Positions 45,580 through 53,609 of a DNA stretch of 64,000 nucleotides are shown piece after piece. This DNA comes from Parasphingorhabdus sp. SCSIO 66989 (GTDB lineage: Bacteria; Pseudomonadota; Alphaproteobacteria; Sphingomonadales; Sphingomonadaceae). Position 1 is the first letter of the stretch. Every line of letters begins with the position of its first letter. The translations under genes and the position numbers were made by a program. The DNA lies in contig NZ_CP136594.1 of assembly GCF_032852305.1 (NCBI RefSeq), positions 2,579,501-2,643,500 on the forward strand, read 5' to 3'. The notes under the pieces are model-generated. The model had not been told where the DNA came from, did not search any database, and saw only the letters and a program-made list of their open reading frames with translations.

Positions 45580-45734
45580 TCGTCGGCCCCGCGCAGGCGG
45601 GGCCAAGGCTTTCTTTTTGACTCACGCAAAGACGCGAAGACGCAAAGAGTGTTCTTCTTTGTGAGGTCTCTTCGTGTCTTTGCGTCTTAGCGTGAAAGAA
45701 ATAGCCCTGGCCCCGCCTGCGCGGGGCCGACGAA
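45580..45734. repeat. Composite nested inverted repeat, copy C
   Basis: The outer arms TTCGTCGGCCCCGCGCAGGC and their inverse enclose inner arms TCACGCAAAGACGCGAAGAC and their inverse (GTGTCTTTGCGTCTTAGCGTGA). It is 155 bp between the divergent maiA and DUF2064 genes. Confidence 0.9.
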
Positions 45735-45789
45735 AGGCAAGACTGCAATTTGCCTAGGTTTCCCGAGCGAAGCCCCCTAAAGCTGTGCC

Positions 45790-46395
45790 ATGTCTGAAGC
45801 TGCTTCCATCATCCTCCGTCTCTTCGCCAAATATCCGGTGCCCGGCTATGCCAAGACGCGGCTGATCCCGGCGCTGGGAGAGGCAGGCGCGGCGGCGCTG
45901 CACCGCACTCTGGCGCATCGGACCTGCCAGACTCTGATCGCCAGCGAGCAGCCGGTGGTGGTGCATTATGCAGGCGCAGAGGAAACAGCGTTTCGCGAAT
46001 GGCTGGGCGATATGCCGGATTATGCCGAGCAACCTGAGGGTGATTTGACCGACCGTCTGCTCGCAGCGCTAGGTTCAGGACCGCAAATTTTTTTCGGTGC
46101 CGATACCCCCGATTTGACCGTCGCGATTGTCGAGCAAGCCGTTGCCGCGCTGGCGACACATGATGTGGTTATCGGCCCGGCAGAGGATGGCGGCTATTAT
46201 CTTATCGGCATGGCGCGTCCGCTGCCTGAACTGTTCTGCGATATGCCATGGAGCACCGACAAGGTGCTGCCGACCACTTTGGTGCGGTTGAAGGCGATGG
46301 GTATTGTCCCGGCGGTGCTGGACACATTGGCCGATTGCGATCGCCCCGAAGACCTGACACGCTGGCCTGAACTTGTCAAAAGCCTTCAGCCATGA
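45790..46395 (+). CDS. DUF2064 / TIGR04282-type nucleotidyl-sugar transferase
   Basis: This 201-residue GT-A fold protein has an N-terminal IILRLFAKYPVPGYAKTRL (the DUF2064 start), FFGADTPDLTV with the DxD-like Asp, and GPAEDGGYYLIGM. The family is often labelled as an arsenosugar glycosyltransferase and is frequently paired with TIGR04283 proteins, as here. Neither arsM nor another arsenic gene is present, so that role is not supported. It overlaps the next gene by 4 nt. Confidence 0.8.
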   Translation: MSEAASIILRLFAKYPVPGYAKTRLIPALGEAGAAALHRTLAHRTCQTLIASEQPVVVHYAGAEETAFREWLGDMPDYAEQPEGDLTDRLLAALGSGPQIFFGADTPDLTVAIVEQAVAALATHDVVIGPAEDGGYYLIGMARPLPELFCDMPWSTDKVLPTTLVRLKAMGIVPAVLDTLADCDRPEDLTRWPELVKSLQP

Positions 46396-47120
46396 CCGTA
46401 GAGCAGGTCACCATATTAATCCCGACATGGCAGGAGGAAGAGGCTCTGCCTGCTACCATCGCCAATATCGCCACCATGGACCCGCCGCCCGATGAGGTAT
46501 TGCTGGTCGATGGCGGCAGCGATGATGCAACGGTGCAGCTGGCAAAGCAGGCCGGTTTCCGTGCCATTATCGCGCCCGAAAAAGGGCGTGGGCCGCAGAT
46601 CAACCATGGTGTCGAACAGGCCAAGGGGCCGATCATCCTGATCCTGCATGCCGACAGCATATTGCCGCCCGATGCCATTGCCCACGTCCGCCAGACGCTG
46701 AGCAATCACAAGATATCGCTCGGCACCTTTCTGCCGATTATTCGCGGCAAAAAAACCCGATGGGGCACGACGCTGCATAACTGGATCAAGACCTGGTATC
46801 CGATTGTCACCCATCCGCATCTGTTCGTGCGCGGGGTGCGGCTGTTATTCGGCGACCATGCGATGTTCTTCCGCCGCGAGGATTTTCTGGCGATTGGCGG
46901 CATCCCGGATGATGCGACAATCATGGAAGAGGCCGACCTGTGCATTGGCATGGCGACGCGCGGTAAGCTTAATATGACGCGCAAGCCGGTGATCACATCA
47001 GACCGCCGCATCGCCCATTGGGGCCCGCTCAAGGCCAATTATCTCTATCTCAAAATCGGCATTATGTGGAGCTTTGGCGTGCGGAAGAAGCTGGAGGATA
47101 TTTACCCGGATGTGCGGTGA
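46392..47120 (+). CDS. Family 2 glycosyltransferase (TIGR04283 type)
   Basis: This 242-residue GT2 enzyme has VTILIPTWQEEEALPATI, the VDGGSDDAT motif, the LHADS acceptor motif with the metal Asp, and DATIMEEADLCI with the base Glu. TIGR04283 proteins go with TIGR04282, the gene just upstream, with a 4 nt overlap. The pair probably makes a glycosyl conjugate; its acceptor is unknown. A palindromic element follows the stop by 9 nt. Confidence 0.85.
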   Translation: MTVEQVTILIPTWQEEEALPATIANIATMDPPPDEVLLVDGGSDDATVQLAKQAGFRAIIAPEKGRGPQINHGVEQAKGPIILILHADSILPPDAIAHVRQTLSNHKISLGTFLPIIRGKKTRWGTTLHNWIKTWYPIVTHPHLFVRGVRLLFGDHAMFFRREDFLAIGGIPDDATIMEEADLCIGMATRGKLNMTRKPVITSDRRIAHWGPLKANYLYLKIGIMWSFGVRKKLEDIYPDVR

Positions 47121-47129
47121 CTGATAGCG

Positions 47130-47215
47130 CGTCATTGCGAGGAGCGAAGCGACGAAGCAATCCAGAGCACCAAGCGCGAGTGGCTCTGGATTGCTTCGCT
47201 ACGCTCGCAATGACG
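47130..47215. repeat. Dispersed palindromic element, copy 2 (CGTCATTGCGAGGA type)
   Basis: The arms CGTCATTGCGAGGAGCGAAG...GCAATCCAGAGC and GCTCTGGATTGCTTCG...CGCTCGCAATGACG enclose about 15 nt. It shares its outer arms with the copy at 13582-13665, in the opposite flank arrangement. It lies between two convergent genes and may serve as a terminator. Confidence 0.87.
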
Positions 47216-47233
47216 ATCTGTTAGATTAAGGAA

Positions 47234-48268
47234 TCACTTCCAGTCGAGAAAGCCAGTGCCGTGGCAATACTCTACCATTCGCCGCAGCGCCGCCTTGTCG
47301 ATATGCGGCGCGGCAATCCCGGCTTTCTCGGCCAGAATACGGCTTTCAAACAGCGGTACCCGGGCGAAATAATCAAAAAACTGCGCCCCGACCTTGCGAT
47401 GCACCATCAGGCTGCGACGGTCGAGCTGGTCAACATCATAGGCATCGGGATGAACGATCTCAGCCGGGTACGCGCGCGGATATTCGGCAACGATTTCGAG
47501 CATATCGGCGAGCGGAAAGGGTTTATCGGCAACCAGATGCACCGCATCGCCATCAAACTGCGCCATATTCTCAGCCATTGCCATCAGCCCGGAAACAACA
47601 TGATCGAGCGGCACAATGGCGAAAGCCGCGCCATCAATCGCCGGCACCTGTTTCAGCAATGGCGAGCCGAAAAGGCGAAACAGATGATAGAAATCATCCT
47701 GACGCGGAATAGCGCCATCGGATAACCGACCGACAATGATGCTTGGCCGGGCGATGGCGGCGATCAGTTCCTCTTGCCTGGCCGCCATCACATGGCTTTC
47801 AGCGATAGCCTTGGAACGCTCATAACCATTGGTAAACTCGCGTTCTGGATCGGCTGGCGCTTCGGGCACCAAGCCATCAGCGCGACCACAACTATAGGCC
47901 GTGGAAACATGCAGCAACCTCGCCCCAAGCTGCTGCGCCAGCGCCACCGCATGGCGCGCACCGCCAATATTGACGGCTTCGTAAACCGCATCGCTGGCAG
48001 TAAAATCGGTGGTCGCGGCGCAATGGATGAGCAGATCGATTTCCCCCGGAATCTGCTCCATTGCAAAACCCGGTGCACTAACATCACCCTGCACCGTTAT
48101 AATCTCATCAGCGCGATTTCGGCTCTCGATATCGAGCACCTGCCGACCCTCACCGCGCACCACCGCTATCACCTTATGCCCGGCGTCCAACAACGCTCCG
48201 GCCAAGGCACCGCCCACCAATCCGGTGGCTCCGGTCAACAGGACAGTAAGGGGATCAGACTGAGTCAC
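47234..48268 (-). CDS. NAD(P)-dependent SDR/epimerase-like protein
   Basis: This 344-residue extended SDR has TVLLTGATGLVGGALAGALL as the cofactor motif, LIHCAATTDF, HVSTAYSCGR and the catalytic YERSK. It resembles the thioester-reductase/nucleotide-sugar epimerase group. The start is GTG 48268 with no strong ribosome site. It is divergent from the flavoprotein gene. The substrate is unknown. Confidence 0.8.
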   Translation of the reverse strand: MTQSDPLTVLLTGATGLVGGALAGALLDAGHKVIAVVRGEGRQVLDIESRNRADEIITVQGDVSAPGFAMEQIPGEIDLLIHCAATTDFTASDAVYEAVNIGGARHAVALAQQLGARLLHVSTAYSCGRADGLVPEAPADPEREFTNGYERSKAIAESHVMAARQEELIAAIARPSIIVGRLSDGAIPRQDDFYHLFRLFGSPLLKQVPAIDGAAFAIVPLDHVVSGLMAMAENMAQFDGDAVHLVADKPFPLADMLEIVAEYPRAYPAEIVHPDAYDVDQLDRRSLMVHRKVGAQFFDYFARVPLFESRILAEKAGIAAPHIDKAALRRMVEYCHGTGFLDWK

Positions 48269-48408
48269 AGATGCACTTTCAGGAGGATTCGCCTTGTCAT
48301 CAAAGAGATGTTAGAGGCGCGCAAGACATGCTCTGGCAATGGCCAGTTTTTTCTTTCAAAATCAAGCCAGAACGTAACCATCCTCATTGTCGAAGCGAAA
48401 CAACAGAC

Positions 48409-49836
48409 ATGACCTATACACATGACATTATCGTGCTGGGCGCAGGCTCAGCGGGGCTTACGGCAGCGGGTGGCTGCGCGATGCTGGGGCTGAATGCGGC
48501 ACTGGTGGAGCGCGGTGAGATGGGCGGCGATTGCCTCAATACCGGCTGCGTTCCTTCCAAGGCGATCATCGCCGCAGCACATCGTGCACACGACATGCGA
48601 ACTGCCGACAAATATGGCATCAAAGGGACGAAACCCACAGTCAATTTCCAGTCGGTGCATGATCATATTCATGCCGCTATTGCGACCATAGCGCCTGAAG
48701 ACAGCCAGGAACGGTTTGAGGAAATGGGCGTCGATGTCATTCGCGGCAATGCCAGCTTTGCCGGGCCAAAATCGATCACCGTCGCGCTGAATGATGGCGG
48801 CACATGCGAGATCAGCGCGCCGCGTATCGTTATCGCTACCGGCAGCCGTCCCTTTGTGCCACCGATCCAGGGCATTGAGAATGTACCATTTATGACCAAT
48901 GAGGACATCTGGAACCTAACCGAATTGCCGGAGCATCTGATCGTTCTCGGCGGTGGACCGATTGGTATGGAAATGGCGCAAAGCTTCAAGCGGCTGGGCA
49001 GCGATGTGACCGTCGCTACCGTTGGTAGACCTTTTCCCAAAGATGATGACGAAGCTGCTGAAATCGTTATCGAAAGACTGCGCAGCGAAGGCATTGTCAT
49101 AAACAAAAATGCCCGTGCTCAATCGGTGCGAATGGAGGACAAGACCATAATCCTCACCACCGATAGCGGCGAGGAAATCACCGGTTCGCACCTGCTGATT
49201 GCTACCGGCCGCGAGGTCAATTTTGATGGCCTCAATCTGGAAAAAGCGGGCGTCAAATATGGCAAGGCCGGTATCGAGGTAGATGCCCGCCGCCGCACGA
49301 ATCAGAAGCATATCTATGCCATTGGCGACTGCCGCCCGGGTCCGCATTTCACCCATGCCTCGGGCTATGAGGGCTCCAACATCGTCCTTGAAGTGGCTTT
49401 TGGACTGCCAACCAAGGTCAATTATAAAGCCCTACCCTGGGTCACCTATGTTGATCCAGAACTGGCGCAAGTTGGCCTCACCGAAAAAGCAGCACGCGAA
49501 AAATACGGTGACAAGATCACCGTCTGGCGCGAGGATTTCTCGCATAATGACCGCGCGATCACCGAGCTGGAAACCACGGGCTTTGTGAAGATCGTCAAGA
49601 AAGGCGGCAAGGTCATCGGTGCTACCATTGTCGGCGCACATGCCGGGGATATGTTGCTGCCCTGGTCCATGGCGATTGCGGGCAAGTCCAACACCTTTGG
49701 CATGGCCAGCCTGATCGTCCCCTACCCCAACCGCGCCGAGCACAGCAAAGCCGCCGCCTTCGCCTCGGATGAAGCCAAGGTGTTCAATAAATGGACCAAG
49801 GGTTGGGCGGCTTTTCTGGCGAAGCTGCGGCGGTAA
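48409..49836 (+). CDS. Pyridine nucleotide-disulfide oxidoreductase, mercuric-reductase-like
   Basis: This 475-residue flavoprotein has the FAD motif IIVLGAGSAGLTAAGGC, the redox-active pair Cys42 and Cys47 (GGDCLNTGCVPSK), the NAD(P) motif VLGGGPIGMEMAQ, GDCRPGPHFTHAS and a dimerisation domain. At the C-terminus the catalytic His of dihydrolipoyl dehydrogenase is replaced: the segment reads VPYPNRAEH with Tyr, as in MerA, but the MerA C-terminal Cys pair is absent. ATG 48409 begins the fold; upstream reading is unsupported. Confidence 0.85.
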   Translation: MTYTHDIIVLGAGSAGLTAAGGCAMLGLNAALVERGEMGGDCLNTGCVPSKAIIAAAHRAHDMRTADKYGIKGTKPTVNFQSVHDHIHAAIATIAPEDSQERFEEMGVDVIRGNASFAGPKSITVALNDGGTCEISAPRIVIATGSRPFVPPIQGIENVPFMTNEDIWNLTELPEHLIVLGGGPIGMEMAQSFKRLGSDVTVATVGRPFPKDDDEAAEIVIERLRSEGIVINKNARAQSVRMEDKTIILTTDSGEEITGSHLLIATGREVNFDGLNLEKAGVKYGKAGIEVDARRRTNQKHIYAIGDCRPGPHFTHASGYEGSNIVLEVAFGLPTKVNYKALPWVTYVDPELAQVGLTEKAAREKYGDKITVWREDFSHNDRAITELETTGFVKIVKKGGKVIGATIVGAHAGDMLLPWSMAIAGKSNTFGMASLIVPYPNRAEHSKAAAFASDEAKVFNKWTKGWAAFLAKLRR

Positions 49837-49897
49837 AAAGTCAGGGTACTTAGCTCTCAGTCCATCTAACCCGCGCAAGCGGAAACCGCGATTGTTT

Positions 49898-49970
49898 TCA
49901 CACAAAGCCACAAAGGCACCAAGGCATAATTCTAGATAACAACGCTTTGTGCCTTTGTGGCTTTGTGTGA
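49898..49970. repeat. Composite repeat, copy D (inner arms only)
   Basis: TCACACAAAGCCACAAAGGC and its inverse GCCTTTGTGGCTTTGTGTGA form a 73 bp hairpin without clear outer GC arms. The 290 bp gap 49837-50126 holds nothing else I recognise. Confidence 0.85.
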
Positions 49971-50126
49971 GTCAAAAAGATAGCTTTGGTCCCGCTGTCG
50001 CTGCGCCGATAGTCTAGCGCAGCTAAACAGCAGCAAAGAGTGTAATAGTCTGTAAAGCTTCAACTCTATTCATTGCTCATTCAATGCCGGACAAGCAGTG
50101 TGAGCGAAGTATCCCGGGAGACCATC

Positions 50127-50699
50127 ATGCGTGCCGCTATCGCTACTGCCATCCTTGCCCTGACTTTGCCGAGCGCGCTTGCCGCCCAAGATGACGCACC
50201 AATAATTAATCGTGAAGCACAGGTAGATTATCAGGGCTTTGCTGACCTTACCAAGGAAGTTCTCGACTATCGCATGCCGCGACTGGTGGATGCGGAGGAG
50301 TTCAATCAGCGCGCCGCCAAGGATAATGTGCTGATCCTCGACACCCGTTCCGCAGCGGCCTTTGCTGCGGGGCATGTTGAAGGCGCAGTCAACCTGCCTT
50401 TTTCCGAGTTTACCGACGATAAATTGCGCAAGGTGATTGGCGATGATCAGGACCGTGAAATCCTGATCTATTGCAACAATAACTTCGCCGAAAACGCGCC
50501 GCCCATCCCGTTGAAACGGGCACCGTTGGCGCTCAATATCCCGACATTTATCAACCTTTACGGCTATGGCTATCGCAATGTGTATGAGCTGGATGGCAGC
50601 TATTGGCTTGCTGACAAGCAAATAGCCTGGGCCGGAGAGATTCCGAATCCTGGTCGGCTTTCCGGCCCGGTTCAGCTCCAACTGCGGCAGCCCGAATAA
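50127..50699 (+). CDS. Exported rhodanese-domain protein
   Basis: This 190-residue protein has a signal peptide (MRAAIATAILALTLPSALAAQ) and one rhodanese domain (LVDAEEFNQRAAKDNVLILDTRSAAAFAAGHVEGAVNLP, then the active loop LIYCNNNFAENAP with Cys116). Rhodaneses move sulfane sulfur; the periplasmic acceptor is unknown. The loop CNNNF lacks the Arg/Lys pattern of thiosulfate-type enzymes. ATG 50127 has GGGAG 6 nt upstream. A radical SAM gene follows within 75 nt. Confidence 0.88.
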   Translation: MRAAIATAILALTLPSALAAQDDAPIINREAQVDYQGFADLTKEVLDYRMPRLVDAEEFNQRAAKDNVLILDTRSAAAFAAGHVEGAVNLPFSEFTDDKLRKVIGDDQDREILIYCNNNFAENAPPIPLKRAPLALNIPTFINLYGYGYRNVYELDGSYWLADKQIAWAGEIPNPGRLSGPVQLQLRQPE

Positions 50700-50771
50700 T
50701 AGAGTTGATGCCGCTGGTGACAGACATTTGACAAGCGGCTAATCTGCGGTTTTCCAGCAAAAGGAAACCGC

Positions 50772-51755
50772 ATCATCGCCAGCCAGCCAGACCCTGCCGC
50801 CAGCCCTTTTGCACTGGCCGAAGCCAAGCCGCTCGATCCGGCAAAATTTCGCGATCCCGATATCACTGCCAAGGGCGAAAAACGCGCCTCGGTTGATATG
50901 CGCGGACTGGACACGCTGTGGATCAACACCGGCACCTTGTGCAATCTCGCTTGCGCCTCCTGCTATATTGAGAGCAGTCCGAAGAATGATGCGCTGGTCT
51001 ATATCCGGCATGATGAGGTGCTCGCCTATCTCGACGAGATCCGCGACGAAGGCCTTCCAACGCGCGAGATCGCCTTTACCGGCGGTGAGCCGTTTATGAA
51101 CCCGGATATTATGCCGATCCTGGAGAGTTGTCTGGAGCGCGGTTTCTCGGTGTTGGTGCTGACCAATGCGATGCGGCCGATGCGGCGGCATGAGGAGGCG
51201 CTGCTGGCGTTGCATAAAGACTATCGCGACCGGCTAACGCTAAGGGTCAGCCTCGACCATTATAGCAAGCCGGTGCATGAAGCAGAACGCGGCACGGATA
51301 GCTGGGACAAGGCGATGGCTGGACTGCGCTGGCTTTCGGATAACGGCTTCCGCATTGCCATTGCCGGGCGGCATCTGGCCAGTGAAACTGACGCGGAAGC
51401 ACGTGCCGGATTTGCCGCTCTGTTCGACAATGAAGGGCTGCACATCAATCTCGATGATCCCAATGAGTTCGTGCAGTTCCCCGAAATGGACGCCAGTGCC
51501 GATATCGCCGAGATCACAACCGAATGCTGGGATATTCTCAGTGTCGATCCCGCCTCTATCATGTGCGCCACCAGCCGCATGGTGGTGAAGCATAAGGGCG
51601 CTGAAAAGCCCACGGTCGCTGCCTGCACCTTGCTGCCTTATGATCCGCAATTCGATATGGGCCAGACACTCAAAGAGGCGTCTCAGTCGGTGAAGCTCAA
51701 CCACGCCCATTGCGCGCGTTTCTGCGTGTTAGGAGGCGCGAGTTGTTCAGGGTGA
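50772..51755 (+). CDS. Radical SAM protein with extra C-terminal cysteines (start uncertain)
   Basis: The protein-like frame begins near 50772, but its first ATG is at 50898 (285 residues from there). Numbering from 50898, the radical SAM cluster is Cys15, Cys19, Cys22 (CNLACASC, CX3CX2C) and the SAM motif GGEP is at 62-65. Cys223, 243, 272, 276 and 283 near the C-terminus could hold an auxiliary cluster (SPASM/Twitch-like). The 42 codons before the ATG read like protein (ASPFALAEAKPLDPAKF), and AGGA lies 6 nt before an ATC at 50772. The substrate is unknown. Confidence 0.75.
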   Translation: MIASQPDPAASPFALAEAKPLDPAKFRDPDITAKGEKRASVDMRGLDTLWINTGTLCNLACASCYIESSPKNDALVYIRHDEVLAYLDEIRDEGLPTREIAFTGGEPFMNPDIMPILESCLERGFSVLVLTNAMRPMRRHEEALLALHKDYRDRLTLRVSLDHYSKPVHEAERGTDSWDKAMAGLRWLSDNGFRIAIAGRHLASETDAEARAGFAALFDNEGLHINLDDPNEFVQFPEMDASADIAEITTECWDILSVDPASIMCATSRMVVKHKGAEKPTVAACTLLPYDPQFDMGQTLKEASQSVKLNHAHCARFCVLGGASCSG

Positions 51756-51762
51756 AGGATTA

Positions 51763-51789
51763 TCCTCCCCAAGCTTGTCTTGGGGAGGA
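51763..51789. terminator. Palindrome between convergent radical SAM and NUDIX genes
   Basis: TCCTCCCCAAG/CTTGGGGAGGA with a short loop lies 7 nt after the radical SAM stop and 7 nt before the NUDIX stop. There is no long T-run; it may act as a bidirectional terminator or be a repeat. Confidence 0.55.
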
Positions 51790-51796
51790 AATTCTC

Positions 51797-52615
51797 TTAC
51801 CCCCGCATCGCAGCTTTGATCGGCTCCGATGTTACCGGATAGCCCAGACCATCAGGCACACAGAGATGCGGTTCGCCCCCGCGTTCCTCAACAAAGGGCG
51901 TAACCAGTTCGGGCGGATGTACCGCGACATGGGCAACCAGCGCGTCATAGCTCTCGCATTGCGCCAGTTTTTCCAGATTGCGTCGCGTCGGGAAGATAAT
52001 CTTGATCTCCTCACGCTCGGCACGGTCCAGCACCTCTTGCGCTGTGGCCCAGAAAAGCGTGCGGTTTTCGGTATCATCCACCACCGCCTGCGCTTCGGGC
52101 ATTGTCGCCCGCGCTATGTAGAAGCGGGTATCGAACACCCGTTTCTCGTTGAACGGCGGGCGCCAACGGGCAAAATAGGTCAGGCTTTGCGGCTCCAACT
52201 CCAGCCCATAGCCATCCACCACCGCATCAAAATGGCTGTCACCAGAAGCCTCGGCGCGAATGGCTTCAATCGCCTCATCGGCGGGCATGGTCTTCATCGC
52301 CACGGGATAGCGTGCCTCTTCAATCGTCTCGCGGATCGCGGCAATGCGCCCCGCCATATCGGCCAATGGCTCGTCAATATCGCTATCTGGGCCACGATCC
52401 AGAAAACGCCGCGCCAGCACATAATCCCCGCTATCGACACGTCCACCGGGAAACACCACCGCACCGGCGGCAAAAGCCATCTTGCCCGAGCGCTCCACCA
52501 TAAGCAGGCGCGGAGGACCATCGGGCTGATCCGCCGCGACAATAATCGTCGCCGCAGGGGTGGCCTGGATAAGAGGTTTGCCGGTTAGCGGGTCTGTTTT
52601 CGGGAGATCATTCAT
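51797..52615 (-). CDS. NUDIX hydrolase (NUDT19-like)
   Basis: This 272-residue protein has a NUDIX box split by an insert: GGR at 57-59 (VVFPGGRVDSGD) and RETIEE at 95-100, the arrangement of the NUDT19/RP2 type, which acts on CoA derivatives. The core is longer than a plain NUDIX protein. ATG 52615 is favoured over a TTG at 52651. It is convergent with the radical SAM gene. Confidence 0.85.
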   Translation of the reverse strand: MNDLPKTDPLTGKPLIQATPAATIIVAADQPDGPPRLLMVERSGKMAFAAGAVVFPGGRVDSGDYVLARRFLDRGPDSDIDEPLADMAGRIAAIRETIEEARYPVAMKTMPADEAIEAIRAEASGDSHFDAVVDGYGLELEPQSLTYFARWRPPFNEKRVFDTRFYIARATMPEAQAVVDDTENRTLFWATAQEVLDRAEREEIKIIFPTRRNLEKLAQCESYDALVAHVAVHPPELVTPFVEERGGEPHLCVPDGLGYPVTSEPIKAAMRG

Positions 52616-52802
52616 AATAGCAGGAATGGCTGAGTGCAGATAGCGTTGCAAGGGAAACAGGGCATTTTATTGCCAGACTGCAAGAAATGTCGATATTTCT
52701 TACATTTTTCAATATGTTAAGGTTCTGCTAACCATCTAAGCTTCTGTTTTCCCAAGAATAGCCAAAACTGGCACAGGGCCTGCATATTTTACAGGGTCTC
52801 AA

Positions 52803-52862
52803 ATGGTTCACTTGGAAGGCGGTCTGCTTTTCTGGTCTCTTGCAGACCGCCTCCCCGATTAG
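52803..52862 (+). CDS. Possible 19-residue peptide over the hairpin
   Basis: ATG to TAG encodes MVHLEGGLLFWSLADRLPD. It lies over the 10 bp stem. AGGG is spaced 7 nt before the ATG. There is no downstream gene on this strand before the terminator, so it is not a normal attenuator. It may be chance. Confidence 0.3.
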   Translation: MVHLEGGLLFWSLADRLPD

Positions 52863-52924
52863 GGTCACACCCTGGTTCCCAAGGGATTAAGTCGATTACC
52901 CGTCAGGCTTTATTCCCACAAAAG

Positions 52925-52964
52925 AAAAGCCGCACGCTTCCCGACAGAAGGTGCGGCTTTTTTT
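52925..52964. terminator. Bidirectional terminator
   Basis: AAAAGCCGCAC/GTGCGGCTTTT encloses a 15 nt loop with T-rich runs on both strands (TTTTTTT plus-ward, TTTTCTTTT minus-ward). It serves the candidate RNA on the plus strand and grxD on the minus strand. Confidence 0.85.
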
Positions 52965-52989
52965 GTTTCTGAAACTGTGGTTCGCGCGC

Positions 52990-53328
52990 TTACTCGGCCT
53001 CCGCCTTGGCAACCTGCTTTTCGTCCATCAGCGTTTCCAGTTCACCGGCCTCGAACATTTCCATCATAATGTCCGAACCGCCGATAAATTCGCCTTTGAC
53101 ATATAGTTGCGGGATGGTCGGCCAGTCGGAATAGGTCTTGATGCCCTGACGCACTTCCATGTCCTGCAGTACATCGACACTGTCATATGCGACGCCGAGA
53201 CGATCAAGAATGGCGATGGCGCGGCTGGAAAAACCGCATTGCGGGAAAAGCGGCGTGCCCTTCATAAACAGCACAACGTCATTGTCTTTGACGGTCTTTT
53301 CTATTCTCTCATGGGTGGCATCGGTCAT
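52990..53328 (-). CDS. grxD: Monothiol glutaredoxin (Grx4 type)
   Basis: This 112-residue protein has the CGFS active site (Cys31, FPQCGFSSRA), the KGTPLFP loop and the PTIPQLYVKGEFIGGSDI glutathione site. It carries a glutathione-bound [2Fe-2S] cluster and partners BolA, whose gene lies 30 nt upstream. AGGAAC is 5 nt before the ATG. Confidence 0.95.
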   Translation of the reverse strand: MTDATHERIEKTVKDNDVVLFMKGTPLFPQCGFSSRAIAILDRLGVAYDSVDVLQDMEVRQGIKTYSDWPTIPQLYVKGEFIGGSDIMMEMFEAGELETLMDEKQVAKAEAE

Positions 53329-53358
53329 AGTTCTGTTCCTGCTAGTGGGGGGATATGG

Positions 53359-53595
53359 TCAAGAAGTGGGGACCGCGGTGGTCAGTTGCAAGGCGTGAAG
53401 CACACCGCCCATGCGTCCGCCGAGCGCAGCATAGACCGCCTTGTGCTGGTTGACTCGGCTTTGCCCACGAAAGCTTTCGGACACGACATGCGCCGCATAA
53501 TGGTCGCCATCGCCCGCCAGATCGGTGATTGTCACCTCGGCATCGGGGATCGCTTCGCGGATCATCGTTTCAATATCTTCGGCCTGCATCGGCAT
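53359..53595 (-). CDS. BolA-family protein
   Basis: This 78-residue BolA protein has IREAIPDAEVTITDLAGDGDHYAAHVVSESFRGQSRVNQHKAVYAALGG, including the conserved VNQHK-type helix and the metal-binding His. It probably forms the BolA-Grx complex with the next gene. It follows the DUF1476 gene by 14 nt. Confidence 0.93.
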   Translation of the reverse strand: MPMQAEDIETMIREAIPDAEVTITDLAGDGDHYAAHVVSESFRGQSRVNQHKAVYAALGGRMGGVLHALQLTTAVPTS

Positions 53596-53609
53596 GGTGC
53601 AACTGCCCT

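Larger units (their letters stand above)
52740..52964 (+). ncRNA. Candidate structured RNA with embedded short ORF
   Basis: The gap 52616-52989 holds a perfect 10 bp stem GGCGGTCTGC (52818-52827) and GCAGACCGCC (52842-52851), a small GGGTCACACCC hairpin, and a strong terminator at 52925-52964. The 5' boundary is a guess. It is not similar to an RNA class I know. An ATG at 52803 with AGGG 7 nt upstream opens a 19-codon frame across the stem, so it could instead be a short mRNA. Confidence 0.35.

Noticed and set aside
45446-45748. N-terminal extension of maiA
   Set aside because: It translates the composite repeat copy C (AKTQRHEETSQ-like text), a known source of false proteins.
45790-47120. 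Arsenosugar biosynthesis operon
   Set aside because: Only the two glycosyltransferases are present; no arsenic methyltransferase or resistance gene is nearby.
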